Below are positions 5,461-9,211 of a stretch of 9,211 nt of DNA, in pieces. How positions within the stretch are numbered: position 1 is the first letter of the stretch; every line of letters begins with the position of its first letter. A program made the translations under genes and the position numbers. The notes under the pieces were generated by a model that was given only the letters and a program-made list of their open reading frames with translations, was not told the origin of the DNA and ran no database searches. The stretch is from Oscillospiraceae bacterium (GTDB lineage Bacteria > Bacillota_A > Clostridia > Oscillospirales > Oscillospiraceae). The stretch spans positions 1-9,211 of the forward strand of contig JAFUPG010000050.1 of NCBI GenBank assembly GCA_017481325.1. Direction: 5' to 3'.

Positions 5461-6774
5461 ATGCTGAAAGTATTAAAATTCGGCGGCACTTCCATGGCGG
5501 ATGCCGCACAGTACCGCAAGATCCGAGATATCGTCCGTTCCGACCCCACCCGTCGGGTGGTGGTGGTCTCCGCCGCAGGCAAGCGCACCGTCGAGGACAA
5601 CAAAATCACCGACCTGCTCTACCTCTGCCACGCCCATTTGCAGTACGGTGTGGCCGTGGACAGCATCTTTGACATGGTCAAGGAGCGCTACTTCGCCATC
5701 CGTGCGGAGCTGGGTCTGAAGACCGACCTGGAGAGCGAATTCGCCGCCCTCCGCAAAAAGATGGACAAAGGCATCTCCCGTGAGGAGCTGGTGTCCCGTG
5801 GCGAGTACTTCTCCGCCCTGCTGATGGCGGATTATCTGGGCTTCGAATTCATCGATGCCTGCCGCTGGCTCTTCTTCCACTACGACGGCACCATCGACCA
5901 GGATCGCTCCTATGCCGCTCTGCGCCAGCAGCTGGGGCAGAAATGCGCCGTCATTCCCGGCTTCTACGGCCTGATGCCCGACGGCAAGATCCGCACCCTG
6001 ACCCGTGGCGGCTCTGACATCACCGGCGCTCTTGCCGCTGCTGCACTGGATGCCGATGTCTATGAGAACTGGACGGATGTCTCCGGCATTCTCATGGCCG
6101 ACCCCCGGATCGTGGAGAATCCCAGAGCCATCGAGCGTGCCACCTACTCCGAGCTGCGCCAGCTGAGCTACTCCGGCGCCCAGGTGCTCCACGAGATGAC
6201 CGTCTTCCCCGTCCGTGAGAAGAACATCCCCCTGAATATCCGCAACACCAACGAGCCCGACCACCCCGGCACCATGGTCTGCGAGGAATTCCGTGAGAGC
6301 CGTGAGCCCCACCGCTTCGTCACCGGCATCGCCGGCAAGAAGGATTACTCCATTGTCACCATCTCCAAGAAGGGCATGGCCGGCGCTGTGGGCACGCTGC
6401 GTGCCATGGTGGAGGTTTTCGAGAAGAACACCGTCCCCATCTGCTACACCCCCACGGGCATCGACGTGATCTCCATGGTGGTGCCCTCGGAGAAGCTGGC
6501 GCCCCACCAGTACTCCGTCACCGAGGATCTGCGCAAGGCCATCCATCCCGACAGTATTAAGATCGTGGAGGGCATCTCCATCATCGCCGTGGTGGGCAGA
6601 AAAATGGCCTACCGTGCCGGTACCTCCGGCAAGATCTTCGCCGCTCTGGGCGAAAAGGGCATCAACATCCGCATGATCTCCCAGGGCCCCGACGAGCTGA
6701 ACATCCTGGTAGGCGTGGACAACAAGGACTACGCCGATACCGTAAGAGTGCTGTATAACGCCTTTGTAAAGTGA
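5461..6774 (+). CDS. lysC: Aspartate kinase (monofunctional, two ACT domains)
   Basis: Phosphorylates L-aspartate to aspartyl-4-phosphate, the first step to lysine, threonine and methionine. The 437 residues begin with the nucleotide-binding KFGGTS (6-11), followed by SRGEYFSA (112-119), RTLTRGGSDITGA (178-190) and DVSGILMADPR (206-216) of the amino acid kinase fold. Two ACT domains follow at about 285-345 and 372-437 (the second around VVGRKMAYRAGTSGKIF), as in the roughly 450-residue E. coli LysC or B. subtilis YclM type. Feedback by lysine and/or threonine is expected, but the effector cannot be read from sequence. The motif at residue 6 fixes the start. AAGGAG at 5443-5448 is 12 nt from the ATG, longer than usual. 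The gene is separated from hom by the palindromic element and from asd by 9 nt. No lysine riboswitch motif is visible upstream. Confidence 0.95.
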   Translation: MLKVLKFGGTSMADAAQYRKIRDIVRSDPTRRVVVVSAAGKRTVEDNKITDLLYLCHAHLQYGVAVDSIFDMVKERYFAIRAELGLKTDLESEFAALRKKMDKGISREELVSRGEYFSALLMADYLGFEFIDACRWLFFHYDGTIDQDRSYAALRQQLGQKCAVIPGFYGLMPDGKIRTLTRGGSDITGALAAAALDADVYENWTDVSGILMADPRIVENPRAIERATYSELRQLSYSGAQVLHEMTVFPVREKNIPLNIRNTNEPDHPGTMVCEEFRESREPHRFVTGIAGKKDYSIVTISKKGMAGAVGTLRAMVEVFEKNTVPICYTPTGIDVISMVVPSEKLAPHQYSVTEDLRKAIHPDSIKIVEGISIIAVVGRKMAYRAGTSGKIFAALGEKGINIRMISQGPDELNILVGVDNKDYADTVRVLYNAFVK

Positions 6775-6783
6775 GGTAATTCT

Positions 6784-7788
6784 ATGAAACTCTACAACGT
6801 TGCTATTTTGGGCGCTACGGGCGCCGTGGGTCAGGAGATGATGAAGATCCTGGCCGAGCGTGATTTCCCTGTGGGTGAGCTGCGCCTGCTGGCCAGCAAG
6901 CGCTCTGCAGGTAAGCTGCAGATCTGGAAGGATCGCACCATCGAGATCCGGGAGGCCTGCGAGACCGCCTTTGAGGGCATTGACATTGTCCTGGGAGCCG
7001 CCGAAAACGACATCGCCAAAGCCATGGCTCCTGCCATCAAGGCCGCCGGTGCCGTGTTTGTGGATAATTCCTCTGCCTTCCGCATGGATGAGAATGTCCC
7101 CCTGATCGTCCCCGAGATCAACGGTGAGGATGCCAAGAAGCATCAGGGCATCATCTCCAACCCCAACTGCTCTACCATCATCACCCTCACCGCCATCAAT
7201 GCCCTGACCCGCCTTGCCAAAATCGAGACCATGGTGGCCTCCACCTATCAGGCGGTCTCCGGCGCAGGTGCCGAGGGCCCCAAGGAGCTGGCGCAGCAGA
7301 TCGAAGCCCTGCGTGTGGGTGAGGCCGTGGAGCCCAAGGTCTTCTCCCATCAGATCGCCTACAACCTGATCCCCCAGATCGGCGGCGAGCAGTACGAGGG
7401 CTACACCTCCGAGGAGATGAAAATGCAGAACGAGGGCCGCAAGATCCTGCACCTGCCGGAGCTGAAGGTCTCCTGCACCTGCGTCCGTGTGCCTGTAGTG
7501 CGCAGCCACTCTATCTCCGTGCAGCTGCGCTTTGACCGTACCGTCACCGTGGAAGAGGCCCGTGCCGCCATTGCCGCCGCCCCCGGCTGCCGCCTGGTGG
7601 ACGACCTGCAGAACAAGCAGTACCCCATGCCCCTGGAGACCAGCGACCAGGATATCGTCTTCGTGGGACGCATCCGCAAGGATCTCACCGACAACAAGGG
7701 GCTGTGCCTCTGGTGCTGCGGCGACCAGGTGCGCAAAGGCGCCGCCACCAATGCCGTCCAGATCGCCGAGCTGCTGGCGGAAAAATAA
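6784..7788 (+). CDS. asd: Aspartate-semialdehyde dehydrogenase
   Basis: Reduces aspartyl-4-phosphate from LysC to aspartate semialdehyde with NADPH. The product feeds both Hom and the DAP pathway. At 334 residues it matches the usual Gram-positive length. Landmarks are the GATGAVG nucleotide loop (10-16), SSAFRM (96-101), the catalytic cysteine Cys129 in SNPNCST, the acid/base histidine His242 in RVPVVRSHS (235-243) and the C-terminal KGAATNAVQIAELL (318-331). Where many relatives have DNLRKGAA this one reads DQVRKGAA, a mild variation. GAGGT (6773-6777), overlapping the lysC stop, lies 6 nt before the ATG. With only 9 nt between the genes, asd is almost certainly co-transcribed and probably coupled with lysC. 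It ends before the hairpin at 7857-7888. Confidence 0.96.
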   Translation: MKLYNVAILGATGAVGQEMMKILAERDFPVGELRLLASKRSAGKLQIWKDRTIEIREACETAFEGIDIVLGAAENDIAKAMAPAIKAAGAVFVDNSSAFRMDENVPLIVPEINGEDAKKHQGIISNPNCSTIITLTAINALTRLAKIETMVASTYQAVSGAGAEGPKELAQQIEALRVGEAVEPKVFSHQIAYNLIPQIGGEQYEGYTSEEMKMQNEGRKILHLPELKVSCTCVRVPVVRSHSISVQLRFDRTVTVEEARAAIAAAPGCRLVDDLQNKQYPMPLETSDQDIVFVGRIRKDLTDNKGLCLWCCGDQVRKGAATNAVQIAELLAEK

Positions 7789-7818
7789 ACCAAATCCATA
7801 AACAAAACACCCTACAGG

Positions 7819-7836
7819 TTAGCCAGAGGTGGCTAA
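7819..7836. other. Small hairpin downstream of asd
   Basis: TTAGCCA-GAGG-TGGCTAA makes a perfect 7-bp stem with a 4-nt loop, 30 nt after the asd stop. No T run follows, so it is unlikely to terminate by itself. It may act with the stronger hairpin 20 nt further on. Confidence 0.45.
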
Positions 7837-7856
7837 GGACAGTCGGGGTATGTACG

Positions 7857-7888
7857 ATACGGTGTAGCCGATAAAGGCTACGCCGTAT
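7857..7888 (+). terminator. Intrinsic terminator of the hom-lysC-asd group
   Basis: ATACGGTGTAGCC and GGCTACGCCGTAT pair in a 13-bp stem (one T-G wobble) around a GATAAA loop. The T-rich tract TTTCTCTTT follows on the plus strand. It lies 68 nt after the asd stop and 8 nt left of the stop of the leftward recombinase remnant. The T-rich side fits rightward termination, that is, asd. Confidence 0.65.
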
Positions 7889-7895
7889 TTCTCTT

Positions 7896-8372
7896 TCACG
7901 CCACTCGTGGCGGATTTTTGCGGATTTCTTCATAGGTTTCAAGAATTGTCTTCCCATCGGGGATTACAATGACTCCCACACCGATAAAGTGAACCTTAAT
8001 AGGAACGTGCTTTTTGCCATTCTCGTCTTTGGTACTGTCAAAGACCTCGATCTTTGTAATCAGCCGATTAACGAGTTCGGGTGTCAGTTCCTTTAAGTCG
8101 GTGCATTTGCGGATAACGGAAAGAAATGCCCGAAGGTCGATGTTATCCTGCTCGGCATTAGCAAGCTGCCGTTCCGCTTCGGCAACTGCTTGTATCAATT
8201 CTCTTTGCTCTTTTTCGTAATTGGCGGTCATACGCTCAAACAGATCATCTCTTAGTGTACCAAGCACGTTCTTTTCAAAGGCAGCTTCAATCAACTTATC
8301 AAGTGCCACAATACGCTTTTTGTTTTTCTCAAGTTCCTGCTTTGCGGCTTTGAAATTATTTGCCTTGTGCAG
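7896..8372 (-). pseudogene. Large serine recombinase, C-terminal remnant (coiled coil plus DUF4368)
   Basis: The leftward frame reads as the tail of a transposon-type large serine recombinase (TndX/Tn4451-like). A basic, charged coiled-coil stretch (KAAKQELEKNKKR upstream, then LDKLIEAAFEKNVLG) is followed by EREL/EAERQLANAEQ. The DUF4368 signature comes next: FLSVIRKCTDLKELTPELVNRLITKI, then KVHFIGVG. Such proteins normally exceed 500 residues, with an N-terminal resolvase domain carrying the catalytic serine, a recombinase domain and a zinc ribbon. All of these are missing. The frame stays open to the right of 8372, but the family-like sequence fades there and the plus strand becomes the tail of another gene, so this is a deletion joint. 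A GTG at 8309 could start a 137-residue piece but has no evident ribosome binding site. It is catalytically dead; its codon and base use are AT-richer than the neighbouring biosynthetic genes. Confidence 0.8.
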
Positions 8373-8641
8373 TTCGTGTTGTGAATGCCTATGACAAGCT
8401 CGAATACACGGAACGAATGATGCTCTCCCAGCGGCTCGGCTTCTGCTTTGAATGTCACAGTACCCTTTATATGGATTACAATGACCTCGACGAGTACGGA
8501 GATCCTAAGAAGAAACCCATTAAGCTGATGATGTATACCGATATTGCCACCGACCACGAATACAGTTCCGCCAACACCGCACACAAGAAATGCGAAAAGG
8601 CACTTGCAAAATTAAAAGAAGCCATAAACGACCTGATATAA
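8360..8641 (+). pseudogene. Unrecognised protein, 3' fragment with CxxC and HxxC
   Basis: I do not recognise this family. The open frame has no ATG at its left end (it opens after a stop at 8351-8353, and the first possible start is TTG). It becomes protein-like from about NAYDKLEYTERMMLSQRLG, and the frame ends with a TAA at 8639-8641. It encodes CFEC, then a charged stretch rich in Asp, Tyr and Lys (YMDYNDLDEYGDPKKKP), DHEYSS, and finally HKKC followed by a helical, Lys-rich tail. CxxC plus HxxC could bind one zinc ion (inference). It lies head to head with the serine recombinase remnant. Both lack their N-terminal parts at the same joint near 8360-8385, suggesting that a deletion fused the 3' ends of two genes from one or two mobile elements. 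An internal ATG (MMLSQ, at 8417) could yield a short peptide, but no good ribosome site is seen. Confidence 0.55.
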
Positions 8642-8649
8642 CGAAAAAA

Positions 8650-8691
8650 GCCCCGTTGGGAACGCAGAATTTACTGCGTTCCCAACGGGGC
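8650..8691 (-). terminator. Perfect 18-bp terminator hairpin, leftward polarity
   Basis: GCCCCGTTGGGAACGCAG and its exact complement enclose an AATTTA loop. Read on the minus strand, the stem is followed by TTTTTTCGTT, a textbook intrinsic terminator for leftward transcription. Read rightward, the flank is AATAATTATACT, a much weaker tract, although the hairpin starts only 8 nt after the plus-strand stop at 8641. It insulates the recombinase gene on the right from the debris on the left. Confidence 0.8.
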
Positions 8692-8722
8692 AATAATTAT
8701 ACTCAAAATCGGTACATTCGAC

Positions 8723-8784
8723 TTGTCATTTGTATTTACCTAAAATTATAGTGACAATTTATAATCATACTTTTCTGGTAAAAT
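8723..8784 (+). promoter_or_regulatory. Candidate promoter region of the tyrosine recombinase
   Basis: This very AT-rich stretch offers two sensible promoters, and I cannot choose between them. TTGTCA (8723-8728) plus TATAGT (8747-8752) has an 18-bp spacer and 5 of 6 matches in each box. TGGTAAAAT (8776-8784) is an extended -10 with no good -35. There is also a perfect TATAAT at 8760-8765 with only a poor -35. All point toward the ATG at 8814. Confidence 0.45.
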
Positions 8785-8812
8785 ATTATAAAAACTATCC
8801 GGAGGTAAATAC
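8732..8812. repeat. 10-bp inverted repeat bracketing the recombinase leader
   Basis: GTATTTACCT (8732-8741) and AGGTAAATAC (8803-8812) are perfect complements separated by 61 bp. The right copy includes part of the ribosome binding site GGAGG (8801-8805) and ends one base before the ATG. Within or across it lie two more pairs: TTGTCA (8723-8728) with TGACAA (8752-8757), and ATTATA (8745-8750) with TATAAT (8760-8765). The repeat could hide the ribosome site in long read-through transcripts, or be a binding or crossover site for the recombinase. Confidence 0.6.
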
Positions 8813-8813
8813 G

Positions 8814-9211
8814 ATGAAAGGAAGAATTTTAACAGACAAACAAATAGCGGCGTTTGCCGTGCATCTAAAGAATGAGGAAAAGAGCGAAAATACCGTAGAA
8901 AAATATATCCGTGATGTAAGGGTGTTTGCCGCTTATGTGGGCGATGCGGAGATAACCAAGGAAACAGTTATCACCTATAAAAACAATCTGCTTTCCGAAA
9001 GCTATGCCGCACGGAGCATCAATTCAATGTTGGCATCAATCAATAGTCTGCTTTCATTTCTTGGGTGGGCAGATTTGAAGGTGAAGTCTATTAAGCTCCA
9101 ACGGCAGATCTACTGTCCCGAAGAAAAGGAGCTAACCAAAGCGGAATATATGCGACTTATAAACACCGCCAAACAAAAAGGCAATGAGCGCCTAAACTTG
9201 CTGATACAAAC
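8814..9211 (+). CDS. Tyrosine recombinase/integrase, N-terminal part (cut by window end)
   Basis: The frame is open from the ATG at 8814 to the last base (132 codons). GGAGG at 8801-8805 lies 8 nt upstream. The protein starts MKGRILTDKQIAAF and shows the helical core-binding (SAM-like) domain of XerC/D-type recombinases: SENTVEKYIRDVRVFAAYVG (24-43), TKETVITYKNNLL, ARSINSMLASINSLLSFLGW (66-85), then ELTKAEYMRLINTAKQKGNE, where the catalytic domain normally begins. The catalytic Arg, His and Tyr lie beyond the window and cannot be checked. These enzymes cut and join DNA through a phosphotyrosine at short inverted sites, in element integration, chromosome dimer resolution or DNA inversion. AT-rich codon use and the adjacent element debris suggest an acquired recombinase rather than housekeeping xerC. 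Confidence 0.85.
   Translation, partial: MKGRILTDKQIAAFAVHLKNEEKSENTVEKYIRDVRVFAAYVGDAEITKETVITYKNNLLSESYAARSINSMLASINSLLSFLGWADLKVKSIKLQRQIYCPEEKELTKAEYMRLINTAKQKGNERLNLLIQ

Noticed and set aside
5473..7509. Very long minus-strand frame (678 codons) opposite lysC and asd.
   Set aside because: It spans two clear plus-strand genes and their junction, with composition typical of antisense GC-rich DNA and no recognisable domain.
8014..8220. Short plus-strand frame within the recombinase remnant.
   Set aside because: It is antisense to the DUF4368 sequence, Ser-rich, with no ribosome site.
8291..8584. Minus-strand frame opposite the CxxC fragment.
   Set aside because: The plus strand gives the protein-like sequence ending just before the terminator hairpin; the minus frame shows no family features.

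Overview
The window looks like chromosomal DNA from an anaerobic gut-type Clostridia (Oscillospirales-like Firmicute). That placement is inferred from GC-rich codon use in the core genes, strong AGGAG-type ribosome binding sites, the style of the homoserine dehydrogenase and aspartokinase, and two kinds of short palindromic intergenic repeats; no rRNA or other marker confirms it.

Layout from left to right. Positions 1-390 are a direct tandem array of four roughly 103-bp units, each holding a nested palindrome; a diverged inverted relative sits at 435-473. A stand-alone cysteine desulfurase (557-1672, +) follows and ends at a perfect 15-bp hairpin at 1684-1717, which it shares with the convergent dapF. 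Then comes an aspartate-family amino acid cluster. thrC and dapF run leftward with an ATGA overlap (3946 to 1725). hom, lysC and asd run rightward (4062 to 7788). The two arms diverge from a 115-bp spacer in which the best hom and thrC promoters overlap at their -10 boxes. A 172-bp MITE-like palindrome with perfect 15-bp terminal inverted repeats (5236-5407) sits between hom and lysC. asd ends at a hairpin terminator (7857-7888).

From about 7890 the DNA becomes visibly AT-richer and looks like debris of mobile elements. It holds the C-terminal part of a large serine recombinase (DUF4368 type, leftward), joined head to head with the C-terminal part of an unrecognised protein carrying CxxC and HxxC (rightward). 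A perfect 18-bp hairpin terminator follows, then the start of a tyrosine recombinase (8814 to the window edge), which has a 10-bp inverted repeat around its leader.

How the genes work together: LysC phosphorylates aspartate, Asd makes aspartate semialdehyde, and Hom commits it to homoserine. ThrC turns O-phosphohomoserine into threonine, and DapF makes meso-diaminopimelate for lysine and peptidoglycan. thrB, dapA and dapB are not in the window. The cysteine desulfurase appears functionally separate. I see no CRISPR array, rRNA, tRNA or recognisable riboswitch, and no clearly new multi-gene system. The most interesting material is the repeats, the overlapping divergent promoters and the recombinase leader.
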